NCBI RefSeq assembly: GCF_000297435.1
Contig: NZ_CAIP01000214.1
Span: 1-63,750, forward strand
Length of the DNA stretch: 63,750 bases
Direction of reading: 5' to 3'
Source: Microcystis sp. T1-4
GTDB lineage: Bacteria > Cyanobacteriota > Cyanobacteriia > Cyanobacteriales > Microcystaceae
Part shown: positions 25,744-35,639 of the stretch, in pieces
Layout of the letters: every line of letters starts with the position of its first letter
How positions within the stretch are numbered: the first letter of the stretch is position 1
The notes under the pieces: model-generated
The model's database searches: none
Told to the model about the DNA's origin: nothing
Seen by the model: the letters and a program-made list of their open reading frames with translations, nothing else
Position numbers and translations under genes: made by a program

Positions 25744-26040
25744 TTGTCCGGCTTGTCTGGCAGTTATCAGTTATCAGTTATCAGTTATCAGTTATCAGTT
25801 ATCAGATGTGAGTTTTCAGTTCACTGTTTACTGTTTACTGAAAAGCTTCCCACACCCCACACCCCACTTCCCCACTTCCCCACACCCCACACCCCACACC
25901 CCACACCCCACTTCCCCACACCCCACACCCCACACCCCACACCCCACTTCCCCACACCCCAATTCATAATTCATAATTCATAATTCATAATTCATAATTC
26001 ATAATTCATAATTCATAATTCATAATTCCCACACCCCACT
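25744..26040. repeat. Three successive heptamer tandem repeat arrays
   Basis: Between the radical SAM and smc genes there are three different arrays. 25761-25805 is about six copies of CAGTTAT. About 25850-25960 is a run of CACACCC and CACTTCC heptamers. About 25961-26028 is roughly nine copies of AATTCAT. All three have a 7-bp period, the hallmark of cyanobacterial STRR repeats. An open frame across the arrays encodes only low-complexity His/Pro sequence and is not a gene. Confidence 0.9.
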
Positions 26041-26051
26041 TGCGTCTAAGG

Positions 26052-29000
26052 TTAAACTTTAATTCCTAGTACCTGTGTATGGGTTCCCCGCGCTTGGGTG
26101 ACACCGATGGTTCTTTCCGATGCTTCAATCATCGGCCGACGCAAACTAACGACAATAAACTGCGCTTGTTGTGCTTGTTTTTGAATCATTTTAGCCAATT
26201 TTTCTACATTGGCCCCATCTAAAAACATATCCACTTCATCAAACGCATAAAAGGGAGAAGGACGATATCTTTGTAGGGAAAAAATAAAGCTTAAAGCGGT
26301 TAAAGATTTTTCACCTCCAGACATGGAACTTAATCGCTGTACGGGTTTTCCTTTCGGATGTGCCACCAGATTTAAGCCACCATTAAAGGGGTCATTTTCG
26401 TCTTCTAGTTGTAAGTAACCATCGCCATCGGACAGGGTGGCAAATATGGTCTTAAAGTTTTCGTTCACAGCAGTAAATGCTTCCTGAAAAGCATTAAATC
26501 TGAGGGTGGTAAAGTTTTCTATCCGTAAAAGTAGTTCGGTTCTTTCCCCTTCTAGAGTTTGCAGTTTTTCTGATAGTTCATCTAATCTCTCTTTAGTTTT
26601 TTGGTATTCTTCTAAAGCTAACATATTCACAGGTTCTAAAGCTGCCAATTTCTTTTGTAACTGCCGAATATCGCTTTGAATTTTCTCGAAATCTCGCTCG
26701 CTTTCAGGAATTTCAGGCAAGGGATTGGGTAAGTCGCTTTCTAGTTGACTAATTTCTGTCTGTAAAGTGGTTAGTAATGCTTGTCTTTCCTCTTGATTGT
26801 TGACCAACTTTTCTGATTGCCAGATAGCCTGTTGTTGTTGGTTTTGTTGTTGTCGCAAAACTGTCTCTAATTGGTCTCTTTTTTGCTTGGTTTCCCCTAT
26901 TTGTCGGGATAATTGCTGTAAACCTTGATTGATTTCTAAAATATGGTGATCAAGTTTTTCTATCTCCAGATTACCGATATTTCTCTGATTAACTGCATCG
27001 GTGATTATTTTCTCAATCTCGGTAATTCTATCCGCAGACTCTTGACTTTTTTCCTCTAGTCTGATTTGTTGACTTTGTAAATCTTTTAACTGTTCGCGGA
27101 CTGTAGCGAGGTGATTTTCTTGGGTTTGTAACTCTAATTCTTGAGCGCGAATTATTCCCTGTACCTGTTGCCATTCGCTATGGGTATGATTGGCCTCTAA
27201 AGCAGTTAATTTCTCCTGTTCTTGCTGTAAGGATAACTCTAACTCTGGAATTTCTCTAGTTAATACCTCTAACCGTTGACGAGAAATAGTAATTTCCTCT
27301 TGCTGGCCCGATAATTGACGGGTTAAATCCTCTTTTTCTGTGGTTAAACGTTGTAAATCCTTGCTTAATTGTTGTAGAGATAATTGATTTTCCCGATGAC
27401 TTTGACGGGTTTCGGTTAACTGTTGGGTTAACTGACTGATAAGATGATTAACTTGGGTGATTTTTTCTTCGTTGCGGGTAAGAATGCGATCGATTTCTGC
27501 TAATCTTTCCCGTAGAGATTCCGCTTCACTAGACTCCTTCGGAGAAATTTTACCAAAACGCAGCCCCGATCGCGTCGGTTGGCTGCCTCCGGTCATAGCG
27601 CCAGTCATCTCTAATAACTCGCCATCCAAAGTAACGATGCGATATTGATTGATATAATAACGGGCAGAATCTATATCCTCGAAAACCACGGTACTGCCAA
27701 AAATATAGTTAAAAACCTCCCGATACTGGGGTTGAAACTTAACCAAATTCACCGCTAAATCCAGATAACCCCGCGCATGACGCAGAGAGGAAATATCCTG
27801 GGGACGGGGAGGACGAATTTTATTCAGGGGTAAAAAAGTGGCCCTACCGATGCGACGCTGTTTTAGTAAGGCAATTCCGGCAGCCGCGACGCTATCATCT
27901 TGGACGACTACATGACCTAAACGACCTCCGGCGGCGATTTCCAGAGCAATTTGATAACGTTCCTCTACTTCCCCCAATTGTGCCACTAATCCGCAGATTC
28001 CGGGCAAATCTGACTGTAATAATATTTGAGTAGCATAGGTTCCCTGGGCCTCCTGTTGCGCTTGCTTGGTCGCTTCCAGTTTATCTAATTCCCTCTGTTT
28101 GTCCCGTTGTTCCTTGAGCAGACGTTTTTGGGTGTCCTGACTGATGACGCGATTTTGTTCGGCAATGGTGAGTTTTTGGGCTAAATTTTGAATATCGGGT
28201 TCCGATTGATTAATTTTTTGTAATATTTCTTGACTTTCTTCCGTTTTTATGCTAATGACTTGCTCTAATTCTTGCAGACGTTGACCAGCTTCTACTATAT
28301 TAGTTTGCAATCGATCGCATCTTTCGGTCAATTGGGCCCGTTGGCTACGGTAGGGGTTTAATTGTTCCTGAAGACGGGTAATATTGCGGGAAAGGTCACT
28401 TTGTTCTTTTACCCAAGCTTCTGACGCTTCCGCGAGACTACTTGCTTGCAGACGATGGGTTTCTAGGGTTTCCCTTGCGGTTTGGGTTGTCCGTAGGAGA
28501 TTGGGTAAAATTTCAGTTTCTAAACGGCTTTTTTGGGCAGTAATCTGGTTTAATTCGCGATTATAGCGATTAATTTCCTCTAAAAGTCTGGTTTTCTGTG
28601 CCTGAGATTCTTTTTCGAGGTTTTCTAACTCTTTTTGTCGTTGTTGCTGTTGTTGTCGTTTGGCCTGTTGACTCGCTAATCGGGAAGTTAGGGACAGGTG
28701 TTCATCTTCCCCAAAAGCTTTAACCTGTTGATTGAGTTTCTCTAATTCTTGACTATTTTGGGCGATTTGTTTGGATAAATTGGCGATAGTCTCCGTTAAA
28801 ACCTGTTTTTCCCTTTCCCCAGCTTGAATTTGTTCTTTTACTTGCTGGCAGCGCTGCTGGAGATTTTGCCAATGGAGGACAATTTCCCATTGTTGTTTTT
28901 CTTGGACTTGGGCCTTGAGTTTTTGGTATTTTTCGGCTTTAATGCGATCGAGTGCTAATTTCTCCAGAGATTTTTGCAATTCTGTGGCAATAATTTGGCA

Positions 29001-29582
29001 GCGTTCTTCCCTTTCTTTAACCGAATCGATATTCTCCTTAGTTTTCTCAATTTTGCGGTCAAATTCGGCTACTCCTGCCAATTCGTCGATAATTTCTCGT
29101 CTTTCCTTGGCATTCATGCTGATAATTCGGGTTACGTCCCCCTGTAACACCACGTTGTACCCTTCGGGATAGATGCGTAAACGGTTTAATTGGTCGTGAA
29201 GTTCGCTAACCGTACAGGTTTCCCCATTGATATAGTAGGTAGAAGTATAGCTGCCACCCTTAGCCACTTTTAAGCGTCGGGAAACCGTCCAATCCCTATC
29301 GGTTGCGTCAGGAATATCGCTAACATCAAAAGTCACCGAAACACTCGCTTCTGAGCTATGACGTTGACTGTTATAGCTGTGATTGACTAAATCCGGTAAT
29401 CTTTCGGCCCGCATTCCCTTGGAAGTAGCTAATCCCAAGCAAAATAGCAATGCGTCAAGGATATTCGACTTTCCCGAACCATTTGGACCAGAAACCACCG
29501 TAAACCCCGGTAAAAAGGGTATAGGAGTCGTTCCCCCGAAGGATTTGAAGTGTGAGAGTTCGACCTTTTTGATGTAAACCAT
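26052..29582 (-). CDS. smc: Chromosome segregation protein SMC
   Basis: SMC is the ATPase of bacterial condensin, which organises and segregates the chromosome with ScpA and ScpB. The 1176-residue protein has the Walker A GPNGSGKSNILDALLF near residue 34, about 450 residues of coiled coil, a hinge region around residues 510-680 (LPGICGLVAQLGEV, MTGAMTGGSQPTRSG), a second long coiled coil, and the C-terminal ABC signature LSSMSGGEKSLTALSF followed by Walker B in FYAFDEVDMFLDGANV. A TTG four codons upstream is in frame, but ATG 29582 gives the conserved start MVYIKKVELSHFKSF. No scpA or scpB lies beside it. Promoter sequence lies within 29583-29755. Confidence 0.96.
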   Translation of the reverse strand: MVYIKKVELSHFKSFGGTTPIPFLPGFTVVSGPNGSGKSNILDALLFCLGLATSKGMRAERLPDLVNHSYNSQRHSSEASVSVTFDVSDIPDATDRDWTVSRRLKVAKGGSYTSTYYINGETCTVSELHDQLNRLRIYPEGYNVVLQGDVTRIISMNAKERREIIDELAGVAEFDRKIEKTKENIDSVKEREERCQIIATELQKSLEKLALDRIKAEKYQKLKAQVQEKQQWEIVLHWQNLQQRCQQVKEQIQAGEREKQVLTETIANLSKQIAQNSQELEKLNQQVKAFGEDEHLSLTSRLASQQAKRQQQQQRQKELENLEKESQAQKTRLLEEINRYNRELNQITAQKSRLETEILPNLLRTTQTARETLETHRLQASSLAEASEAWVKEQSDLSRNITRLQEQLNPYRSQRAQLTERCDRLQTNIVEAGQRLQELEQVISIKTEESQEILQKINQSEPDIQNLAQKLTIAEQNRVISQDTQKRLLKEQRDKQRELDKLEATKQAQQEAQGTYATQILLQSDLPGICGLVAQLGEVEERYQIALEIAAGGRLGHVVVQDDSVAAAGIALLKQRRIGRATFLPLNKIRPPRPQDISSLRHARGYLDLAVNLVKFQPQYREVFNYIFGSTVVFEDIDSARYYINQYRIVTLDGELLEMTGAMTGGSQPTRSGLRFGKISPKESSEAESLRERLAEIDRILTRNEEKITQVNHLISQLTQQLTETRQSHRENQLSLQQLSKDLQRLTTEKEDLTRQLSGQQEEITISRQRLEVLTREIPELELSLQQEQEKLTALEANHTHSEWQQVQGIIRAQELELQTQENHLATVREQLKDLQSQQIRLEEKSQESADRITEIEKIITDAVNQRNIGNLEIEKLDHHILEINQGLQQLSRQIGETKQKRDQLETVLRQQQNQQQQAIWQSEKLVNNQEERQALLTTLQTEISQLESDLPNPLPEIPESERDFEKIQSDIRQLQKKLAALEPVNMLALEEYQKTKERLDELSEKLQTLEGERTELLLRIENFTTLRFNAFQEAFTAVNENFKTIFATLSDGDGYLQLEDENDPFNGGLNLVAHPKGKPVQRLSSMSGGEKSLTALSFIFSLQRYRPSPFYAFDEVDMFLDGANVEKLAKMIQKQAQQAQFIVVSLRRPMIEASERTIGVTQARGTHTQVLGIKV

Positions 29583-29755
29583 GGCAATAAGCAAAAAGTA
29601 GGCAAGCTATCAGCTGTCAGCTGGAATCGATAAGGGATAACTCCGGTTTATCCTTGACAATATCCTCAGACTTGACCGGAGATGAGTTTGATTAGTTGCG
29701 TAGTTGGAAAATTTTATGACAACACCCTTATAGAAAAATATAGCTGATAGCCCCC

Positions 29756-30025
29756 TTAGATGGCTTGAATCCATTCCTTGACTTGGTACTCTGTCCAGAT
29801 GCCATTTTGCCAGTAGGGATCCGCTTCGATTAATTCTCGCACTTCTGACTCGCTGGCTGCCTGATAAATTGCGAAAACTTGGCTTAAATCTGCCGTTGGT
29901 CCGATAGTAACGAGAATTCCCCGTTCTTTCTGTTGATTTAATCCCTCTAGATGTGCTTGACGATAGGGTGCGCGTTTTTCCAGCACGTTTTCACAATAAC
30001 TACCCCAGACAACAAATTTCGGCAT
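29756..30025 (-). CDS. YciI-family protein
   Basis: An 89-residue protein with the YciI ferredoxin-like alpha/beta fold: the N-terminal PKFVVWGSYCENVLEKRAPY (family beta strand and Arg-Pro-x-His-like region), HLEGLNQQKERGILVTIGPT with the conserved His and Gly-x-x-x-x-x-Gly, and FAIYQAASESEVRELIEADPYWQNGIWTEYQVKEW at the end, typical of the family. YciI proteins are small possible dehydrochlorinase-like or regulatory proteins of unknown physiological role. It stands alone, 173 bp upstream of smc and on the same strand. Confidence 0.85.
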   Translation of the reverse strand: MPKFVVWGSYCENVLEKRAPYRQAHLEGLNQQKERGILVTIGPTADLSQVFAIYQAASESEVRELIEADPYWQNGIWTEYQVKEWIQAI

Positions 30026-30177
30026 ATTTGACCTGTACTCTCTTGATCTGTTGCTATTTTACGATCGAATCGTCAATCAGACTAAATCAATCTAGAAAAG
30101 TGGGGGGGGGTTGGAGTTGGCTGATTTTGTCTATGCCAAAGTTTTACAGAAAGTTTAAGTAGAGTAATCGATAAACT

Positions 30178-30210
30178 ACGCCTACCCATTAGTTTGAGGT
30201 AGGCGTTTTT
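30178..30210 (+). terminator. Inverted repeat with T-tract between YciI-like and PEP-CTERM genes
   Basis: ACGCCTACC (30178-30186) pairs with GGTAGGCGT (30198-30206), followed by TTTT. Its T-tract is on the plus strand, although both neighbouring genes are on the minus strand. It may work weakly in both directions or belong to a repeat. Confidence 0.45.
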
Positions 30211-30232
30211 AGCTAAGGAAGTCTCAAATTAG

Positions 30233-30745
30233 TTAGGGACTTTTGCGAAAGACAAGACCTATTCCTCCTAAGGTAATTAAACCGATAACGATAGAAGGTT
30301 CAGGAACTTTGCTAAAAGTTAGGCTACCTTGTCCTGCAATACCCAAGCGAGGAGTATAGGTAAAAGCCGCTTCACTTAGTTCAAAAAATCCGCTAGTCAG
30401 GGCAAAATTAGCGATGGGAAAGAAGGCATTAGTAGAGGTGACACTATAATCGATGCCAATAAAAGTCCCATCGAAATAATTAGCCACGGGAGGGGCATCG
30501 GCCGAAGTGAGATTAAAGCTATGGTCGAGGAGATTAAAACTAATATTGGTCAAGGGGATAGATTCAAAATCTACGCCTGTAATCGCCCCATCATCGAAAC
30601 TGGCCGAACCAGAATAACTCCCATTCAGACTTCCAGAAGTTATAACACCTTGAAAATTGTAGGTGATATTTGCCGCTTGTAAACTATTGACATTGACGGC
30701 AAAATATGCTAGGGCTAAACCTGTGATTACAGCAACTTTATTCAT
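30233..30745 (-). CDS. PEP-CTERM sorting-domain protein
   Basis: The 170-residue exported protein has a signal peptide (residues 1-25, ending near LQAA), a beta-rich middle with several Asn and Asp residues, and a C-terminal VPEPS motif followed by a hydrophobic segment and basic tail (FRKSP). PEP-CTERM proteins are processed by an exosortase and are tied to exopolysaccharide or surface assembly. The middle has no family I can name. A terminator sits just before its start, so it is separate from the giant nuclease gene upstream. A Shine-Dalgarno-like AAGGAGTAA precedes the ATG. Confidence 0.88.
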   Translation of the reverse strand: MNKVAVITGLALAYFAVNVNSLQAANITYNFQGVITSGSLNGSYSGSASFDDGAITGVDFESIPLTNISFNLLDHSFNLTSADAPPVANYFDGTFIGIDYSVTSTNAFFPIANFALTSGFFELSEAAFTYTPRLGIAGQGSLTFSKVPEPSIVIGLITLGGIGLVFRKSP

Positions 30746-30760
30746 GGAAATTACTCCTTA

Positions 30761-30798
30761 AAAAAAACGGTGGGCATTGATAGCCCACCAAAAAAAAC
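30761..30798 (-). terminator. Terminator of the nuclease/5'-nucleotidase gene
   Basis: GGTGGGC (30769-30775) and GCCCACC (30783-30789) form a 7-bp stem with a 7-base loop, flanked by A-runs on the plus strand. On the minus strand it is followed by eight T residues. It lies directly after the stop of the 1563-residue protein. Confidence 0.8.
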
Positions 30799-33700
30799 TA
30801 GAACAGGAAATTGGCAAGGTTATTCAAGACCGCCACCGCAACGTTATTAATTAACGCTAGGGGTAAAGGACTTGCGGCAGTTCCAAAACCATCAGTATCG
30901 ATATTGAGAACCGTACTACTACCACGAGCAGTAAAAGTGATATAACCATCAGCAATGGGATTACTGCCGGTGTAATTCAAACTATTAAGCAGTTGCGTGA
31001 GAACAATTTTGTCGCTGCCGACGGTAAAATCAGTAATAGTATCACTGCGATCGCTCAAACTGACATAAACAAACAAATCATTACCACCTAAACCAGTTAG
31101 GGTGTCGCGACCTTGAAACCCGACTAAGACATCATCACCGGTAGTACCCACTAGATTATCAATGCTGGCCGTACCCGAACGAGTGGAACGCAAAACTTCA
31201 TCACTGCGGAAATTGAGGTTTTGCAGACGGGTATCAAATTCTCTGCTCACATCTTCCCCTAAAAAGGGTTGATTGAAGAAATTCGCCCGTAAATACTCCG
31301 CAAAAGCGTCCTGTTCCGTACCATCGGGGGCAAAAGTTGCATTTCCAGTGAAGTTGGGTGTACTGCCTAGCAAATTGACGCGATTGCGCTGGGGAATGGT
31401 ATAACCATCACCGCCATCAAGAAGAAAAGAAAGCGTCACCATGCGGAAGCTACGATTAGCATCACCGACAATTGCGCCATTTTGCACCACCACATCGATA
31501 ACTGTGCCGTTTTCATCCTTGATTACCAAAGATTTTATCCGACTGCCAGCGGGGTCATCAAGGTCGAAACTGAAGGCCATTCCTCCCACTTGCGGGAAAC
31601 GGCCTTGGGAATTAGCAGGATCATTTGTACTAGCTGCCAGACCATACTCCAAAATCCCCTTTAATTCACTCGCGGTGACAGTGGTGAGACTAAGGGAATT
31701 ATTAAAACTGAGGGCATTTTTAATCGCTACTTCTGAAATTCCCCCGGCCGGTTTCACTCCGGGTACTTCTTCCGGTGCTACCCGTACGGCTTCCGTACCG
31801 GTGGGAACGATGATACTGCCAATGCTATTGCGAATACCACCGCCATTTTTCAGGGAAATAACCACGTTAGCATCGGTTTTTTTGGCCTCAGCTAGGTTAG
31901 CATCGGCGGTAATATTGCCGAGGTTGGTTTCCTGTTGGCGAACTCCATCTAATCCTGTCCCCGACCGTTGACCGTTGAGGAAAACTCGCGTAAAACCGAA
32001 GAAATTGCCTTCTTGAGCGTTAATAACCCCTCTGAGGGAATTGGTAATCCCCCGAATTTCGGGGTCTTCTAATCCTGTTCCCCCCACTTCCGTCACCCCT
32101 TGGGCATCGGTGGCGTAAGCGCCGCTAATATTGGGATTGTAGCTTTCGGGAATGATATGACCACTGCTATCAAAATCGATAACTAAGCGCCCGACGTATT
32201 TGTAATTAGCGTCGGTATTAACTACCGCTACCGGTTTTCCCTCCGGGTTAGTTTTGACAATGGGGTAAACGCCCTGGAAGGTGTCTCCGGCGCGTAAACG
32301 GTCATTTTCGTCGGTTAAACGAGTATGGGAACCACCAGCGACAATAATATCGACATTGCGTAAACGTTCCGCTAGGGCCTGTTCGATCGATAATTGTTGC
32401 ATATGGGCTAACAAAACGACCTTATTCATCCCCGGATTAGCGGCCAAAAGTGCATCGACGGAAGCTTGAATAATGGCCGCTAAAGCATCAAGGTCATTTG
32501 GATTAGCAGGAGAAACTCCCACGTTACCCGGACTGGAAATTGAGCGTAAAATCGGGGTAGTTGCCCCAACAATGCCAATTTTCTCGCCATCGGGCAGAGT
32601 AATCACCGTACTCTTAGCGATTTTATTAGCAATGGTACTCGCTTCCTGACCATCGGCAGTCACTAAACTGGCTAAGTTGGTATCGGGGGCAAAATTAAGA
32701 TTAGAACTGAGATAGGGGAAATTTGTACCCGGATAGTTGCCATTGGCAAGAATTAGATTACGGACAACTGCTGTACCTTGATCAAATTCATGATTGCCAA
32801 AAGCGTTCGCTTGTACTCCCAAATTGTTGAGAATCTGGATATCGCCGCGGCCAACTGCCCCGAATACCTGTTCGCTGGCCCCGAAAAATAGCCCCGGAAT
32901 GTAGGCATCTCCAGACGCAAGGGTGAGGGTATTGGCAAAACCTGCTACACCATCGTTATCGATGTCCTGCTGTTTGAGGGCATTTAACACCGCACTCATG
33001 CGCGGGGCATCATCAAGGGCTGAAATTCCGCCTTCGTTGTCGGAAAAATGGAATAATTGCAGTTTAAAGGGTTGAGGGGTGGTTAAATTTAAACCAATTA
33101 AAACGGGATCATGATCACTGGTACGATAGGGGTTAACTTGGTAGAGTGCAGAGGGGTTTAAGGGAGGATTGGAGGGATTTTCCCCGGGGTCAACGATATT
33201 GTCATCGTAGTCGAAAACACTAGGTTCATCGGCGTTAATGTGCCATTCTGTCACTCCCGTTACCTGGGAGGCTAAACTAGCATTAGCGAGAGCATGGTCA
33301 AGATAACCAGCTTGACCATCGAAAACGTAGGAATAAGCGTTAATACCCCCAAATTGACCCACTAAATTTGTATATCCGGCGGATTCGAGCGCTCGAATAG
33401 GGTCTTCTTGGGCGTAGGCATTGAAATCCCCGATAATTAAATAATCCCTATCACCGCTATTAGTGGGATCCGTGGCTATCCAATCCCTTAAGGCTAAGGC
33501 CGCATTGGTGCGACTGGCATTCCAGAAACCTTGACCATCCCCTCGATCGAAGTTAGGATCACTTGTATTAGTTAAACCCGATTGACCTTTTGATTTTAGG
33601 TGATTGACGACTAAATTAAATTTGGCACCGGTATTGACTTCTTGGAAGGCTTGTGCTAGGGCGGGACGATTGCGAGTATCATCGAAACGAGCATCAACGC

Positions 33701-35489
33701 TACTGTCTAAGATCTTAAAATCACCTACAGGGGTAACTTTAGCGGGTTTGTAGATGATTCCCACCTTAATCGCATCAGTGCCAATTGTACCTGTGGGGAT
33801 AAAAGCGTAGGTTCCTGCACCTGCAACGGCATTTAAAGCGTTAACAAGCTTAGATATCGCCCCATCGCCGTTATTTTCCAATTCTATCAACCCGAAAACA
33901 TCGGCATCAAGACCGATAAGTGCCGTGACTAATTTCTCCTCTTGACGCTGGAATTCGTTGATACTATTGGCACCCCGGGCATTATTAGTGCCATTGGCGA
34001 TGGTGGTAAAGTAATTAAGGACGTTATAACTGGCAATTTTTAGGCGACCACCCACATTAGTGGGCGTTTCTGAGCGATTATTGACCGCTTGGAAGTCCAC
34101 ACCTTGGTTATTCTGGATGCGATAGACTCCAAAACGTTGGTCTAAAACTCCGGTTAATCCCGTTACTGTGTCCCCGGCCCGTAAAATATTACTGGTACTG
34201 AGGGGATTGCCACCACGTCCGAATAGAGTCGTCGGAAAAGTGAGATTACTACCATCATCTAGGGTAATTCGTCGCAGATTATTACTCGCTTGTAAAGTAT
34301 TGGCATCTGTCCCCGGATTGGTAACGTTAGTGGGTTGCTGTAAACGTCCCCCGGAGGATAAAACCACACTACCAAAACGACCAAGTTGGAAATATTCGGT
34401 TAAAGAGAGAGTTTCGGCGAAAGTTGTCCGCATTCCCTCAAAAGCTTCTAAAACTTGCGGTTGAGCATTCGCGTTCGAGAGATTGCTAATAGTGGCGGCC
34501 GTGGGTAAGGGATTATTATTAGAAATAATTAACGCTTCTGTGATGCTGCTCAGTTGGGTTAAGGATACCCCCGCGTTACCAAATTCACTAACTGTTCCTG
34601 TAATTCTAACTTTATCGCCGATAGTAAGGTTAATAATCGGGATATTGCCTTCAAAAATAAATAAACCTTCGGAAGTCAGAGGATTACTATCGCTATCGCT
34701 ATCTTCCTCCTGAAGATAAAAACCACTTAATCCCGTATTACCCTGGAAATCTCCCACCACGATCGCCTCTACAGTCACCAATTGATTTAAAATTGGACTG
34801 ACTAAACCCGTGCCTTGAATTTCATGGATTTTTACGAGGGTAGGAGTGGGTAGAATATATGTACTGGGGGCAGCTAAACCAGTCACGGCAATATCATCAA
34901 TTGCGTATTCATCGCGACTACCGCTACCACTAACATCATCTCCTGTCCAACGCAGGAAAAAATTACTATTAGCGGCGATACTTAATCCAGAAAGGGTAAT
35001 AGAACGAGTTACCGACTGCCAACCGGAACTGTCCAGCTTATCCGGGGTGATAAAGTCTAAACTGCTAACAGCAGTAAAAGTATTTCCGTCCCCAGAATAG
35101 GAAAAATTCAGAGAATTAGCCCGATTTTGGTCGTTGCGAAAGCGGATGATATAGGAAAGAGTAATCGAATCCACTAAGCTATTAGTGACATTCTGTAAGC
35201 GTAGGGTGATAGCGCCGGGGGTAAAATCATCTCCTGTGGGTTGTACCCCAAAAGCATTATTTCCCGAAGCGATGCTGAAAGCATAAACTCCCCCAGTGGT
35301 GACAGGGTTAGATGTCTGTCCTCTGGCAAAATCTCCTGAAGAAGTACGGGTGTCCCCATGGGTCATGCTGCCATCGGAAAGACCGGAAATAATCCAAAGG
35401 TCGGAATCTAGCTGACCTAGACTCGGAATCGGGGCGAATCCCGAACCAGTAAAAGCATTAAAATTTTCTGTAAAGGTAGCGTTACTCAT
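30798..35489 (-). CDS. ExeM/NucH-type extracellular nuclease fused to 5'-nucleotidase with RTX tail
   Basis: The 1563-residue protein scavenges phosphate from extracellular nucleic acids and nucleotides. From the N-terminus: a beta-rich carbohydrate- or lectin-like region (1-205); an OB-like segment (about 210-470); an endonuclease/exonuclease/phosphatase domain (about 480-800) with RLKIASYNVLNYF, LIELENNG, LVVNHLKSKGQSG, GDFNAYAQEDP and SDHDPVLIGL; a 5'-nucleotidase from about 805 with LQLFHFSDNEGG, GNHEFDQG, VVLLAHMQQLS and the C-terminal LKNGGGIRNSIG module; and an RTX-like GTTGDDVLVGFQGRDTLTG calcium-binding tail. No signal peptide is present and the RTX tail suggests type I secretion. 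A possible Pho box lies upstream at 35541-35581. Confidence 0.9.
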   Translation of the reverse strand: MSNATFTENFNAFTGSGFAPIPSLGQLDSDLWIISGLSDGSMTHGDTRTSSGDFARGQTSNPVTTGGVYAFSIASGNNAFGVQPTGDDFTPGAITLRLQNVTNSLVDSITLSYIIRFRNDQNRANSLNFSYSGDGNTFTAVSSLDFITPDKLDSSGWQSVTRSITLSGLSIAANSNFFLRWTGDDVSGSGSRDEYAIDDIAVTGLAAPSTYILPTPTLVKIHEIQGTGLVSPILNQLVTVEAIVVGDFQGNTGLSGFYLQEEDSDSDSNPLTSEGLFIFEGNIPIINLTIGDKVRITGTVSEFGNAGVSLTQLSSITEALIISNNNPLPTAATISNLSNANAQPQVLEAFEGMRTTFAETLSLTEYFQLGRFGSVVLSSGGRLQQPTNVTNPGTDANTLQASNNLRRITLDDGSNLTFPTTLFGRGGNPLSTSNILRAGDTVTGLTGVLDQRFGVYRIQNNQGVDFQAVNNRSETPTNVGGRLKIASYNVLNYFTTIANGTNNARGANSINEFQRQEEKLVTALIGLDADVFGLIELENNGDGAISKLVNALNAVAGAGTYAFIPTGTIGTDAIKVGIIYKPAKVTPVGDFKILDSSVDARFDDTRNRPALAQAFQEVNTGAKFNLVVNHLKSKGQSGLTNTSDPNFDRGDGQGFWNASRTNAALALRDWIATDPTNSGDRDYLIIGDFNAYAQEDPIRALESAGYTNLVGQFGGINAYSYVFDGQAGYLDHALANASLASQVTGVTEWHINADEPSVFDYDDNIVDPGENPSNPPLNPSALYQVNPYRTSDHDPVLIGLNLTTPQPFKLQLFHFSDNEGGISALDDAPRMSAVLNALKQQDIDNDGVAGFANTLTLASGDAYIPGLFFGASEQVFGAVGRGDIQILNNLGVQANAFGNHEFDQGTAVVRNLILANGNYPGTNFPYLSSNLNFAPDTNLASLVTADGQEASTIANKIAKSTVITLPDGEKIGIVGATTPILRSISSPGNVGVSPANPNDLDALAAIIQASVDALLAANPGMNKVVLLAHMQQLSIEQALAERLRNVDIIVAGGSHTRLTDENDRLRAGDTFQGVYPIVKTNPEGKPVAVVNTDANYKYVGRLVIDFDSSGHIIPESYNPNISGAYATDAQGVTEVGGTGLEDPEIRGITNSLRGVINAQEGNFFGFTRVFLNGQRSGTGLDGVRQQETNLGNITADANLAEAKKTDANVVISLKNGGGIRNSIGSIIVPTGTEAVRVAPEEVPGVKPAGGISEVAIKNALSFNNSLSLTTVTASELKGILEYGLAASTNDPANSQGRFPQVGGMAFSFDLDDPAGSRIKSLVIKDENGTVIDVVVQNGAIVGDANRSFRMVTLSFLLDGGDGYTIPQRNRVNLLGSTPNFTGNATFAPDGTEQDAFAEYLRANFFNQPFLGEDVSREFDTRLQNLNFRSDEVLRSTRSGTASIDNLVGTTGDDVLVGFQGRDTLTGLGGNDLFVYVSLSDRSDTITDFTVGSDKIVLTQLLNSLNYTGSNPIADGYITFTARGSSTVLNIDTDGFGTAASPLPLALINNVAVAVLNNLANFLF

Positions 35490-35540
35490 ACTGTAGTGAT
35501 CAAGATGCCTTTACTACCTTAGAGTCCAGAAATTAATCTG

Positions 35541-35581
35541 GGGTAAACCTGTAGTTAAGGGACAGTGTTAGTTCAATTAAG
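35541..35581 (-). promoter_or_regulatory. Possible Pho box upstream of the phosphate-scavenging gene
   Basis: Read on the minus strand, units beginning CTTAATTG, TAACACTG, CTTAACTA and GTTTACCC follow at 11-base spacing. The first and third match the cyanobacterial Pho-box unit well, the other two poorly. The site is about 52 bp before the start codon. Confidence 0.4.
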
Positions 35582-35639
35582 CAATATTTATCGGTGATTT
35601 ATCGAATGGGGTGCATTGTCAACTGTATTGCCTTTAAAC

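Noticed and set aside
25744..25983. Open frame across the repeat arrays (79 codons)
   Set aside because: It encodes only low-complexity His/Pro/Thr sequence from the heptamers and has no ribosome binding site.
25744..26040. CRISPR array
   Set aside because: The repeats are 7 bp with no spacers, unlike CRISPR repeats of 25-40 bp with unique spacers. No cas genes are near.
29953..30162. Plus-strand open frame over the YciI-like gene
   Set aside because: It is the antisense of a real gene with no independent evidence.
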